58,639 nucleotides of DNA, taken from contig NZ_LMUK01000023.1 of the NCBI RefSeq assembly GCF_009766005.1, positions 54,528-113,166 on the forward strand, in the 5' to 3' direction. The translations under genes were made by a program, and so were the position numbers. The notes under the pieces are model-generated. The model worked only from the letters and a program-made list of their open reading frames with translations. It was not told the origin of the DNA and did no database searches. Below are positions 33,911 through 42,336 of the stretch, piece by piece. This DNA comes from Bradyrhizobium sp. S69 (GTDB lineage: Bacteria > Pseudomonadota > Alphaproteobacteria > Rhizobiales > Xanthobacteraceae). How positions within the stretch are numbered: the first letter of the stretch is position 1; each line of letters begins with the position of its first letter.

Positions 33911-33922
33911 CAGTATGCTGTC
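33911..33922. promoter_or_regulatory. Candidate MarR operator in isomerase/dioxygenase divergon
   Basis: CAGTATGCTGTC lies between the divergent genes, 37-48 bp before the dioxygenase ATG, directly after TTGACG (33895-33900), which could be a -35. The wider sequence TTGTCAGTATGCTGTCAA is an imperfect palindrome. It matches the site at 29726. Confidence 0.55.
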
Positions 33923-33958
33923 AATAATTCGAAAAGCGAGACATTCGGGAGGCTCTGC

Positions 33959-34999
33959 ATGGAAGCCGTAGCGAAGACCCCGGAACGCGAAGCGTTCTAC
34001 AAGAAGATCGACGGCGAAAATCTATCGGCGCTGTGGAACGTGATGGGCGACCTGATCACGCCGGAGCCGAAGAGCGCCTGCCGGCCGCATCTGTGGAAGT
34101 TCGACGCGATCCGCGACTACATGACCGAAGCCGGCAAATTGATCACCGCCAAGGAAGCCGAGCGGCGGGTGCTGGTGCTGGAAAATCCCGGACTTCGCGG
34201 CCAGTCGAAAATCACCACCTCGTTGTTTGCCGGCGTGCAGATGGTGATCCCCGGCGACGTCGCGCCGGCGCACCGGCACAGCCAGTCGGCCTTGCGTTTC
34301 GTGCTAGAAGGCAACGGCGCGTTCACCGCGGTCGATGGCGAGCGCACCGCGATGGCGCCCGGCGATTTCGTCATCACGCCGTCGATGACCTGGCATGACC
34401 ACAGCAATCAGACTTCCGAGCCGATGTTCTGGCTCGACGGGCTCGATATCCCGATGGTGCAGTTTTTCGATGCGTCGTTTGCCGAAGGCGCCAACGAGGA
34501 TCAGCAGAAAATCACAAAACCCGACGGCGACAGCTTTGCGCGCTACGGCCGCAATCTACTGCCGGTCGACGGCAAGCGCGCCTCGAAGACCTCGCCGATC
34601 TTCAACTATCCCTATCACTACACCCGCGAGGCGCTGGAGCAGGCCAAGACCAAGGACGAATGGGACGCCTGCCATGGCCTGAAACTGAAATTCTCCAACC
34701 CCGAAACCGGCGATTTCGCGATGCCGACCATCGGCACCTTCATCCAGCTGTTGCCGAAGGGTTTTAAGACCGCGCGCTACCGTTCGACCGATGCGACGGT
34801 GTTCGCCGCGATCGAAGGCCGCGGCCGCACCCGGGTCGGTGAGCAGACCTTCGAGTGGGGCCCACGCGATCTGTTCGTGGTGCCGAGCTGGCAATGGGTC
34901 ACCCACGAAGCCGACGAGGATTCGGTGGTGTTCAGCTTCTCGGATCGGCCGGTGCAGCAGAAGCTCGACCTATTCCGCGAGGACCGCGGCAACGCGTGA
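33959..34999 (+). CDS. Gentisate 1,2-dioxygenase
   Basis: A 346-residue bicupin. The N-terminal cupin carries the Fe(II) ligands in PAHRHSQSALRFVLEG and the later His in MTWHDHSNQ. The C-terminal cupin (about 240-330) begins MPTIGTFIQLLPKGF and ends FVVPSWQWVTHEADEDSVVF. It cleaves gentisate between C1 and C2 to maleylpyruvate in the cytoplasm. GGGAGG six bases before the ATG sets the start. It is divergent from the isomerase-MarR operon. A gentisyl-CoA thioesterase, needed if the hydroxylase works on CoA esters, is not seen nearby. Confidence 0.92.
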   Translation: MEAVAKTPEREAFYKKIDGENLSALWNVMGDLITPEPKSACRPHLWKFDAIRDYMTEAGKLITAKEAERRVLVLENPGLRGQSKITTSLFAGVQMVIPGDVAPAHRHSQSALRFVLEGNGAFTAVDGERTAMAPGDFVITPSMTWHDHSNQTSEPMFWLDGLDIPMVQFFDASFAEGANEDQQKITKPDGDSFARYGRNLLPVDGKRASKTSPIFNYPYHYTREALEQAKTKDEWDACHGLKLKFSNPETGDFAMPTIGTFIQLLPKGFKTARYRSTDATVFAAIEGRGRTRVGEQTFEWGPRDLFVVPSWQWVTHEADEDSVVFSFSDRPVQQKLDLFREDRGNA

Positions 35000-35021
35000 G
35001 GGGCACTTCTCCCCTCCCCAA

Positions 35022-35044
35022 CCCTCCCCCGCAAGGGGGGAGGG
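35022..35044. terminator. Shared terminator hairpin between convergent units
   Basis: CCCTCCCCC (35022-35030) pairs perfectly with GGGGGAGGG (35036-35044) around a 5-base loop. It lies in the 52-bp gap between the dioxygenase stop and the permease stop, so it can end both transcripts. Composition resembles the CCTCTCCC repeat family. Confidence 0.65.
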
Positions 35045-35051
35045 AGCTCGG

Positions 35052-35888
35052 TCACCGCCAGTGCAGCAACCGCACTTCCAGCATGTTGATCAGCTTGCCG
35101 ACCGCAAGCCCGAACAGCGACAGGATCACGACGCCGGCGAGCAGTTGATCGGTCTGCATCAGGTTGCCGGCCTGCAGCACAAAGGCGCCGATGCCGAATT
35201 CGGCGCCGATCATCTCGGCACTCACCACCAGCAACAGCGCGATCGACGCGGTGATGCGGAAGCCTGCGAGGATCGACGGCAGCGCGCCCGGCCAGATCAC
35301 GCGGCGCACGATGGCGTGGAACGGCACATTAAAGCTCTGCGCCATCCGGATCAAATTGCGCGGCACCGCATCGACGCCGCTATAGACCGAGATCGCGGTG
35401 GAGAAGAACACCCCGAGCGCGATGGTGGCGATCTTCGGCTCTTCGCCGATCCCGAGCCACAGGATCAGAAGCGGCAGCAGCGCGATCTTCGGAATCGGAA
35501 ACAGCGCCGAGATGAAGGTAATGCCGACGCCGCGCGCCAAGCTCGAAAGCCCGATCGAGAAGCCGATGATGACACCAGCAATGGTGCCGAGGATCCAGCC
35601 GGCGCCGATCCGCATGATCGAATACGACAGATGCTGCCAAAGCGCGCCACTGAGCGCGAGCTGATAGATCGCGCGCGCGATCGAAAGCGGCGCGGGCAGG
35701 AACAGCGGATTGACCCAGCCGGCGCTGCCGGCCACTTGCCACAGCGCGATCACCAGCGCCAGCGCGATCCAGCCGGCGCGGCGGCTTGCCTTCGGCGCAA
35801 AGCCGGCACCACGAAACGCGACCGGCCGCAGCTCGCCCGTGGGATCGGCCGGCGTTGCGGTGCCGGGCTGGTCGGCGCGGTCAAGCAT
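35052..35888 (-). CDS. ABC transporter permease (NitT/TauT, SsuC-like)
   Basis: A 278-residue inner-membrane protein, hydrophilic for the first 35 residues, then about six TM helices starting IALALVIALWQVAG. The EAA loop is MAQSFNVPFHAIVRRVIWPG. The ATG at 35888 lies inside the end of the ATPase gene (8-bp overlap ATGCTTGA). Last gene of the operon FAD oxidoreductase, SBP, ATPase, permease. Probable uptake of an aromatic or related carboxylate linked to the adjacent gentisate cluster (inference). Confidence 0.9.
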   Translation of the reverse strand: MLDRADQPGTATPADPTGELRPVAFRGAGFAPKASRRAGWIALALVIALWQVAGSAGWVNPLFLPAPLSIARAIYQLALSGALWQHLSYSIMRIGAGWILGTIAGVIIGFSIGLSSLARGVGITFISALFPIPKIALLPLLILWLGIGEEPKIATIALGVFFSTAISVYSGVDAVPRNLIRMAQSFNVPFHAIVRRVIWPGALPSILAGFRITASIALLLVVSAEMIGAEFGIGAFVLQAGNLMQTDQLLAGVVILSLFGLAVGKLINMLEVRLLHWR

Positions 35889-36654
35889 GCTGCACCTCGC
35901 GCTCGGCATCGATCGCCTCCTCGCGGATCAGCGACCACAATTGGTTTTGCAGGCTGAGCAATTTTCCCCGCGCGCCGATGTCGCCGCGCTCGGCGCGCGT
36001 CATCGGAATGCTGACGACCTCGCGAACCCGGCCCGGCCGCCGTGACAGCACCACGATGCGGTCGGCGAGCCGAACCGCTTCCTCCAGATTGTGCGTGACA
36101 TAGACCGCGCCCATCGTGCCATCGGTGAGCAGATTGATAAAATCCTCCATCAGCAATTCGCGGGTTTGCGAATCCAGCGCCGACAGCGGCTCGTCCATCA
36201 GCAGGATCGCGGGCCGCACCGCCAAGGCCCGCGCGATGCCGACGCGCTGCCGCATGCCGCCCGACAATTGCTTCGGATAGGTGGCGCGAAAATCCGAAAG
36301 TCCGGTACGGCGCAGGGCATCGCCGACAATCGCCTGCCGCTCGGCCGCGCCGAGGCCGGAGTGCAGCAGCGGAAATTCGACATTCTCCGCGACCGTGCAC
36401 CACGGCAGCAACGCGAAATCCTGGAACACGAAGGTCAGCGGATTGAAACTCGCCGGCGGCGCCGCGCCGCGCAGCTCGGCTTGCCCCGCGCTTGGCCGCA
36501 GCAGCCCGCCGAGGATCGACAGCAGCGTGCTCTTGCCGCAGCCGGAGGGCCCTACAATCGCGACCACCTCGCCGGACGAAACGGTGAACGAGACGTCGTC
36601 CAGCACCTCGAGTGTTCCGAAGCGGTGGCTGATATGGTCGGCGATCAGGTCCAT
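35881..36654 (-). CDS. ABC transporter ATP-binding protein (SsuB-like)
   Basis: A 257-residue ATPase: Walker A GPSGCGKS, Q-loop FVFQDFALLPW, signature LSGGM, Walker B ILLMDEP, H-loop VTHNLEE. The start MDLIADHISHRFGTLEVLDD at 36654 is preferred. The open frame continues upstream only through family P repeat sequence (copy C), whose translation is a common artefact in this genome. The 5' neighbour is the SBP gene beyond that repeat. Confidence 0.92.
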   Translation of the reverse strand: MDLIADHISHRFGTLEVLDDVSFTVSSGEVVAIVGPSGCGKSTLLSILGGLLRPSAGQAELRGAAPPASFNPLTFVFQDFALLPWCTVAENVEFPLLHSGLGAAERQAIVGDALRRTGLSDFRATYPKQLSGGMRQRVGIARALAVRPAILLMDEPLSALDSQTRELLMEDFINLLTDGTMGAVYVTHNLEEAVRLADRIVVLSRRPGRVREVVSIPMTRAERGDIGARGKLLSLQNQLWSLIREEAIDAEREVQHA

Positions 36655-36678
36655 AGAATGCTCTATCTCCAAAACCAG

Positions 36679-36782
36679 CGTCATCCTGAGGAGCGCGCCC
36701 TTGCGCGCGTCTCGAAGGATGGTCACGCGCACTGCCTGCGGCCATCCTTCAAGACGGCGCTTCGCGCCTCCTCAGCATGACG
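36679..36782. repeat. Palindromic element family P, copy C, inside an ABC operon
   Basis: A 104-bp element with ends CGTCATCCTGAGGAGCG and CGCCTCCTCAGCATGACG-like sequence, and core CGAAGGATGG ... CCATCCTTCAAG. It fills nearly all of the gap between the SBP stop (36794) and the ATPase start (36654). The right arm has one mismatch (AGCATGACG). In the transcript it follows the SBP cistron. Confidence 0.85.
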
Positions 36783-36793
36783 CTGTAGTAGCA

Positions 36794-37798
36794 TCAATCC
36801 GGCTTCACATAATCCTTGGCGATGATCGCATCGGCGTCAAACCCCTTGTCGACAAAACCCTGTCCCTGCAGCCAATTGATCTGGTTGGCGACGTTCCTGA
36901 CGTCGAGCCTGCCGTCGGAATCGACATAGGCGCAATTGCCGACCACCTGCTCGACCGGCAGATTGGTGTATTTCGCGATGATCTCCAGCAGCGGTTTTGT
37001 CGTTTCATTGACCGGCGCGTCGCCGTCTTTGACCTGCGCCAGGATCACGTCGTGATATTCGCGGTCGGCGCGTTGCAGCGCGCCGAGCAGCTTGGTCACC
37101 AGCGCCTTGTTGGCGAGGGTCTTTGGCGAGGCGAATACCGCGCCGAGCTGCCATGGTGTTTCGTCGCCGACCCAGCCCAAGAGTTTCGCGCCATGATCGT
37201 CCATCAGCTTGCGCGCGGTCGAAACCGGCAGCAGCGCGGCGTCGACCGTCTCGCCTTTCAGCGCGGCGGCGGCGTTCGACAGCGATTGCAGCGGCAGCAC
37301 CTTCATGTCGGAGAGCTTGAAACCATATTTGTCGGCGAGCAGGCCGAGCGAATAATGAAAGCTGGAGCCGACCTGCGTCACCGCGATGCGCTTGCCCGCG
37401 AGATCCTTCGGCGTTTTCAGGCCGGCAGCATAGGCGTTGTTGCTGGCGAAATAGCCGATCAGTGGAAAGCCCGCTTTCTCCCGGCTCATGCCGCCGATCA
37501 CCTTCAGCACGCCCTTGCCCGCAAGGTTATAGAGCCCCGCGGTGAACGCGGTGACGCCGAAATCGACATCGCCGGATGCGGTCGCCACCGCGATCGGCTG
37601 CGCGGCATCGAAGAATTTCAGGTCGACATCGAGGCCGGCGTCTTTGAAATAGCCCTTGTCCTGCGCGATGAACACCGGCGCCGACGACGACAGCCGCAAC
37701 ACGCCGACTTTGGCTTTCAGCGCATCATCGGCGCGGGCGATCCCCGCGGCTCCGACGGCCAGCAAGCCCGCCACTGCGAGCCGCGCCCATCCCTTCAT
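36794..37798 (-). CDS. ABC transporter substrate-binding protein (NMT1/SsuA-like)
   Basis: A 334-residue periplasmic protein: signal peptide MKGWARLAVAGLLAVGAAGI (cut after ARADD). The mature start is VGVLRLSSSAPVFIAQDKGY, followed by DVDFGVTAFTAGLYNLAGKG and the hinge region LAGKRIAVTQVGSSFHYSLG. It is an aliphatic sulfonate/nitrate/taurine-type binding protein with open specificity. It lies 19 bp downstream of the FAD oxidoreductase and upstream of copy C of the family P repeat. Confidence 0.9.
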   Translation of the reverse strand: MKGWARLAVAGLLAVGAAGIARADDALKAKVGVLRLSSSAPVFIAQDKGYFKDAGLDVDLKFFDAAQPIAVATASGDVDFGVTAFTAGLYNLAGKGVLKVIGGMSREKAGFPLIGYFASNNAYAAGLKTPKDLAGKRIAVTQVGSSFHYSLGLLADKYGFKLSDMKVLPLQSLSNAAAALKGETVDAALLPVSTARKLMDDHGAKLLGWVGDETPWQLGAVFASPKTLANKALVTKLLGALQRADREYHDVILAQVKDGDAPVNETTKPLLEIIAKYTNLPVEQVVGNCAYVDSDGRLDVRNVANQINWLQGQGFVDKGFDADAIIAKDYVKPD

Positions 37799-37817
37799 TC
37801 CGTTTCCTCCGTCTTGA

Positions 37818-39197
37818 TTAAAGTCCGGCAGGGACCGTCTGATCCCGCCCGATGAATGCGCCCTGCTGCTTCAGCGCTTGTTGCAACTTTTCCAAGGCGA
37901 TGTCGCGCGGAATCGTATTGCCGGACAGCGCCAGCGCCGCGGCGGTTCCGGCCGCTTCGCCCATCGCGAAGCAGGCGCCGGAGACGCGCGCGGCGGATTG
38001 GCCGTCATGAGTCATCGAGGCGCAGCGGCCGGCGACCAAGAGATTGTCGAGACCCTCCGGCGTCAGCATGCGATATGGCAATTCATTGAACCCGCGCGAT
38101 TCCGGGATCGGCGGGAACTTGAAGATCACATTGCCCGCGACGTGCTGCTCCATCGGCCAGCCATTGACGCCGATCGAATCGTCGAACGAGGCGCAGCCGA
38201 GCACATCCTCGCCGGAGAGCATATAGCCGCCGACCACGCGCCGCGTTTCGCGGATACCGAGTTGCGGCGGCAGATCCACGATATAAGCCTTTTCGAAGCC
38301 CGGCACCGTGCGCAGGAACTGGAAGGCATCGACCGCCTGACGGCGGCCGTCGATCTCGCCGCGGGTGAGATCATCGGGCTCCAGCCCGTTGATCGCGGCG
38401 CCATCGGCGCGCGCCAATTGGGTAAAATTCACCCGCCATTCAATGTCGTGGCGCTGCGGCCGCACGATCGCGGCCTTGCGCGGAAAACGATGCGTGCCGG
38501 CAGCCTCGGCCTGCTCCATCAGCGCCGGAATCGTCCGCCAGGCATCACCGGCCCGGTCGGGATCGATGCCGTTGAGGCGAAACATCATCGAGGGAAACAG
38601 CATGCTGCCGGCATTGTCGCCGACTTCAAAGCGCGCGCCGGCCCAGGCCGCGAGGTCGCCATCACCCGAGCAATCGATGAAGATATCCGAGCGCACGGCT
38701 TGACGCCCCGCTTTGGTCTCGACCATCAGCACGTTGATGCGCGTATCGTCCTGCATCACGACGCCGGCGCCGAGCGCATGAAACAGAATGTCGACCTTGT
38801 GCGCGGCCAACAGATCGTCGGCGGCGATCTTGTAGGCCGCGGTGTCGTAGGCCTGCGCCAGAATCTTGCCGAGAATCAGATGCGGCGGGTTGAGCCCGCC
38901 GAGATGATCGATCCGCGCCAGCAGCTCGGAGGCGACGCCCTGCACCACCCGATGCGCCTCGCCATGGACATTGGCGTGCAGCCCGCAGAAGTTCGTCACC
39001 CCGGCCGCGGTGCCCATGCCGCCCAGGAAGCCGTAACGCTCGATCAATAGCGTGCGTCGCCCGGCCCGCGCCGCGGCGACCGCCGCCGCAATGCCTGCGG
39101 GCCCGCCACCGAGCACGGTGACTTCATATTCGCCATAGACCGGAATTTGGCGTGCGGGTTCTTCGATAGTCTTGACCTGAATAGTCTTGGCCTGCAC
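37818..39197 (-). CDS. FAD-dependent oxidoreductase (FAD_oxidored family)
   Basis: A 459-residue flavoprotein: N-terminal dinucleotide fold VTVLGGGPAGIAAAVAAARA with acidic residue in LLIERYG. FIDCSGDGDLAAWAGARFEV is the typical central motif of FAD_oxidored proteins, and the C-terminal FAD motif is LDNLLVAGRCASMTHDGQSA. The reaction is unknown; members oxidise or reduce a range of carboxylates. The N-terminus holds a 15-bp duplication (QAKTI-QVKTI at about 39155-39190). First gene of the SBP-ATPase-permease operon and divergent from LysR. Confidence 0.85.
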   Translation of the reverse strand: MQAKTIQVKTIEEPARQIPVYGEYEVTVLGGGPAGIAAAVAAARAGRRTLLIERYGFLGGMGTAAGVTNFCGLHANVHGEAHRVVQGVASELLARIDHLGGLNPPHLILGKILAQAYDTAAYKIAADDLLAAHKVDILFHALGAGVVMQDDTRINVLMVETKAGRQAVRSDIFIDCSGDGDLAAWAGARFEVGDNAGSMLFPSMMFRLNGIDPDRAGDAWRTIPALMEQAEAAGTHRFPRKAAIVRPQRHDIEWRVNFTQLARADGAAINGLEPDDLTRGEIDGRRQAVDAFQFLRTVPGFEKAYIVDLPPQLGIRETRRVVGGYMLSGEDVLGCASFDDSIGVNGWPMEQHVAGNVIFKFPPIPESRGFNELPYRMLTPEGLDNLLVAGRCASMTHDGQSAARVSGACFAMGEAAGTAAALALSGNTIPRDIALEKLQQALKQQGAFIGRDQTVPAGL

Positions 39198-39316
39198 CGA
39201 AAACGCTCCATCCCTGAATTTTTGCCCTGAATTTTGTTGACCGACTATGAATTGACACTGAATGAACTACAATCCAGCAAATCGCGCGATCAGCTTTCTC
39301 GAATCGAGAAAGATCA

Positions 39317-40201
39317 ATGGACGTCCTCGTCAATCTCCAAGCCTTTCTGGCGACCGCGGACGCCGCCGGCTTTTCAGCGGCCGCCCGCAAGCTGAATGTC
39401 TCGACCTCCGTGGTGGCCAAGCGCGTCACCCAGCTCGAAGCGCGGCTTGGCATCGCGCTTTTCCACCGCTCGACCCGTCACTTGCGGCTGACCGCGGCTG
39501 GCCAGGAATATGTCCACCGGGCGCGTGGCGTGGTCGCCGATGTCGGCGATCTCTTGTCGCGCATGGGCGAGAAGGACCACGATCTTGTCGATCATTTGCG
39601 TATCAAGGCGCCGACATCGCTGACCATCGCCCGGCTTGCCGATGTGTTCAGCGCGTTCCAGACCCAAAATCCGAAGCTGAAACTCGAAATCGTCCTGATC
39701 GATCGCCCTGTTGATCCGGTGACGGAAGGGTTCGACATCGCGATCGGCGCCTTCCCGCATTCGTTTGGCGGCGTAGTCGACGAGCCCTTATGTCGACTGA
39801 AGCGCCTGCTGTGCGCGTCGCCCGCTTATCTCGAAATGCATGGCACGCCGCGACACCCGCGCGACCTGGTCGATCATCGTTGCCTGAGTTTCCTTCCCAC
39901 CGGTCCGGACTGGATTTTCGACGGGCCGCGCGGCCGCATCACGGTTCAGGTGCGCCCGCTGCTGAGTTCGAACGAGGGTCACGTGCTGGTGAAAAGCGCG
40001 ATCGCCGGTAACGGCATCGCCTTCATCTCGCACTACCTTGCGGAAGAGGCGCTGCGCCGCGGAACGCTGCAGATCGTGCTGCCGGATTTTCCAATCCCCG
40101 AACTATGGGTCAAGGCCACCATTCCCGAGCGGCGGGTCAAGGCTGCAGCGGTTCAGGCGCTGCTGCGTGAATTGAAGAGTTCGCTGCTGCCGGTGCTGTA
40201 A
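39317..40201 (+). CDS. LysR-family transcriptional regulator
   Basis: A 294-residue regulator: winged helix MDVLVNLQAFLATADAAGFS, then LNVSTSVVAKRVTQLEARLG, and an effector domain from about 90 (DHLRIKAPTSLTIARLADVF). It belongs to the subgroup resembling AaeR/DsdC-like transport regulators by general appearance. It is divergent from the FAD oxidoreductase/ABC operon across 119 bp and most likely controls it. A 13-bp tandem phrase (CCCTGAATTTTTG then CCCTGAATTTTG) occurs in that gap at about 39212-39237. Confidence 0.92.
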   Translation: MDVLVNLQAFLATADAAGFSAAARKLNVSTSVVAKRVTQLEARLGIALFHRSTRHLRLTAAGQEYVHRARGVVADVGDLLSRMGEKDHDLVDHLRIKAPTSLTIARLADVFSAFQTQNPKLKLEIVLIDRPVDPVTEGFDIAIGAFPHSFGGVVDEPLCRLKRLLCASPAYLEMHGTPRHPRDLVDHRCLSFLPTGPDWIFDGPRGRITVQVRPLLSSNEGHVLVKSAIAGNGIAFISHYLAEEALRRGTLQIVLPDFPIPELWVKATIPERRVKAAAVQALLRELKSSLLPVL

Positions 40202-40281
40202 CGACGCCATCCCCCGGCGCATGCCCCGGGCCGCTTGTTTGGCGCCATCACACCCGCGGCGTAGCCGGCTTGCCTCGGAGC

Positions 40282-42318
40282 TCAGGCCGCGGAGCGGATG
40301 GTGTGGAGGAAATCGTCGACATTCGACTTCATCGAATCCGCCTGCTGCTTCAAGGCCGCCGCCGCCGTCAGCGCCGCTTCGGCGCCGGCATCGGTCTCGC
40401 CCGCGACGGCGCGCACCTGACCGATTTCCTGCGTCACGGCCGAGGTGCCGTTGGCCGCTTGTTCGACGTTGCGCGCGATCTCACCGGTTGCGGCGCCCTG
40501 CTGTTCGACCGCCGCGGCGATCGCGGTGGCGATGTCGGCCAATTCCCTTACGGTGGAACCGAACTGCGTGATCGCCTCGACTGACTGGCCCGTCGCGCTT
40601 TGGATCGTCGCGATCTGGCCGGCGATCTGCTTGGTCGCCTCCGCGGTCTGGGTCGCGAGATTCTTCACCTCGCTTGCGACGATCGCAAATCCCTTGCCGG
40701 CATCGCCGGCCCGCGCCGCTTCGATGGTCGCGTTCAGCGCCAACAGGTTGGTCTGGCTGGCGATCGCCTGAATCAACTGAATGATGGTGCCGATCTTTTC
40801 AGCCGCATCCGACAGCCCATGGATCAAATCGGAGGTCCGGTTGGTCTCGTCGGTCGCCCGGTTCGACACCGCGACCGAGCGTTGCACCTGGCTGGAGATT
40901 TCACGGATCGAGGCCGCGAGTTGCTGGGTGGCGGAGGCCACCGTCTGCACGTTCATCGACGCCTGCTCGGCGCGGGTCGCAACCGCTTCGGCGAGCCCGC
41001 GGCCGCGCTCGGCGACTTTTGCCAACACCTCGGCGCTACGGCCCATGTCGTCGGCACGGCCGCCGACACCGGCAATGACCCCTTGCATGCCCTGCTCGAA
41101 TCGCCCGGCGAGATCCGACATCATACGCGAGCGATCGGCCTCGGCGGCTTGGCGCTGCGCCGTGGCCTCGCCTGCCATGCGACGAACGGCCAGGGCGTTT
41201 TCGCGGAACACCTCGACGGCGCGCGCCATGCGGCCGATTTCGTCGCGGGATTCGCCGCCCGGGATCGGCTCATCGAGTTCGCCCGCCGCCAGCGATTGCA
41301 TCCGGTCGGTCATGCTGCGGATCGGGCCGGATACGCTGGCCCCGATCAGCCACGCCAGTACCGCTCCCAACAGCAATGCGCCGGCCGCGGTCGCGATCAC
41401 GGTCTGCTTGGTTTGATCGACCGCTGCCGCGGTCTTGTCACCCTGCTCGGCGCGCACGGTGCCGAGCTTCACATTGATTCGGCTGACCTGGTCGTCGATG
41501 ACGGCGCTTGCCTTCTTCAATTCGGCCTGCCTTGTGCGCAGATCGCCGGCGACCTTGATGACCTCATCCAGCGCCGCCGCATCGGCGACGATCGCGGTCT
41601 TGAGCGCCGCGACCAGCGCCTTCAGTTTGGTATCGCCCGCACCCGCGATCTCCGCGTCGGTGTCAGCGATAGCCATCTGGACGTAGGACAACGCCTGCTT
41701 GGCGTCGTCGGCATCGCCCGTCGCCAGCGTAGACCCATAGCGCATCACGGTGATGCGTAGCGCATCGACAACGCCGGCCAGGCGCATCGGATTGAGAAGC
41801 CGTTCCGCATCATCCGACCGGTTGGCAAGCAAGACCTGAATGCCGCCGACATCGAGTCCCGCAGCAGCACCCTGGGCGTCGGTTTTCGTCGCCGCAGCAC
41901 GCAGCCGGTCCGCCGCATCCGCCGCCGCCGTGAACGACGAACGATAGGTTTCCAGCGCGGTCTTGACCGGGCTGATGCCTTCCGCGATCGCTTGCAGCCT
42001 GCCGAACTGCTGATCGACCTGATCGGCCATTTTGCCGACGGCGTCGATCGCCTTGGTTGCGGCATCCTTGTCGCCGACATTCCAGGTTCGGATAAATTTC
42101 TCGACCGCCGAGTTCGCCCCCAACAGCGCGGCGCGAACCTGCGACATGCCGGCGTCTCCGGCCGCGCTGGTCACCAGTTCATTGACCGTTCCGCCGATTC
42201 GCTCGACCTGGACCGTGGCGAAGCCCGCCAGCAGGACCAGAAAGCTGAGGACCAGCGCGAAGCCGCCGAATACGCGCGGACGGACACCGATCCTGGACAT
42301 CATGTGCGATAATTTCAT
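40282..42318 (-). CDS. Methyl-accepting chemotaxis protein
   Basis: A 678-residue chemoreceptor. TM1 is about 15-36 ([20 protein letters not shown]), followed by a periplasmic helical domain of about 270 residues, TM2 about 307-328 ([20 protein letters not shown]), HAMP about 329-381, and the signalling coiled coil to 678. The hairpin tip region [20 protein letters not shown] with [13 protein letters not shown] marks it. No C-terminal CheR pentapeptide is seen; it ends HTIRSAA. It is transcribed 18 bp downstream of a TRAP-type binding protein gene, suggesting that protein presents the ligand. Confidence 0.95.
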   Translation of the reverse strand: MKLSHMMSRIGVRPRVFGGFALVLSFLVLLAGFATVQVERIGGTVNELVTSAAGDAGMSQVRAALLGANSAVEKFIRTWNVGDKDAATKAIDAVGKMADQVDQQFGRLQAIAEGISPVKTALETYRSSFTAAADAADRLRAAATKTDAQGAAAGLDVGGIQVLLANRSDDAERLLNPMRLAGVVDALRITVMRYGSTLATGDADDAKQALSYVQMAIADTDAEIAGAGDTKLKALVAALKTAIVADAAALDEVIKVAGDLRTRQAELKKASAVIDDQVSRINVKLGTVRAEQGDKTAAAVDQTKQTVIATAAGALLLGAVLAWLIGASVSGPIRSMTDRMQSLAAGELDEPIPGGESRDEIGRMARAVEVFRENALAVRRMAGEATAQRQAAEADRSRMMSDLAGRFEQGMQGVIAGVGGRADDMGRSAEVLAKVAERGRGLAEAVATRAEQASMNVQTVASATQQLAASIREISSQVQRSVAVSNRATDETNRTSDLIHGLSDAAEKIGTIIQLIQAIASQTNLLALNATIEAARAGDAGKGFAIVASEVKNLATQTAEATKQIAGQIATIQSATGQSVEAITQFGSTVRELADIATAIAAAVEQQGAATGEIARNVEQAANGTSAVTQEIGQVRAVAGETDAGAEAALTAAAALKQQADSMKSNVDDFLHTIRSAA

Positions 42319-42336
42319 TGGAATTCCAGCGTTTCT

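Noticed and set aside
36654..36732. N-terminal extension of the ATPase (RDARKGALLRMT phrase)
   Set aside because: The phrase comes from translation of the family P repeat (copy C); the ATPase fold starts at MDLIADH.
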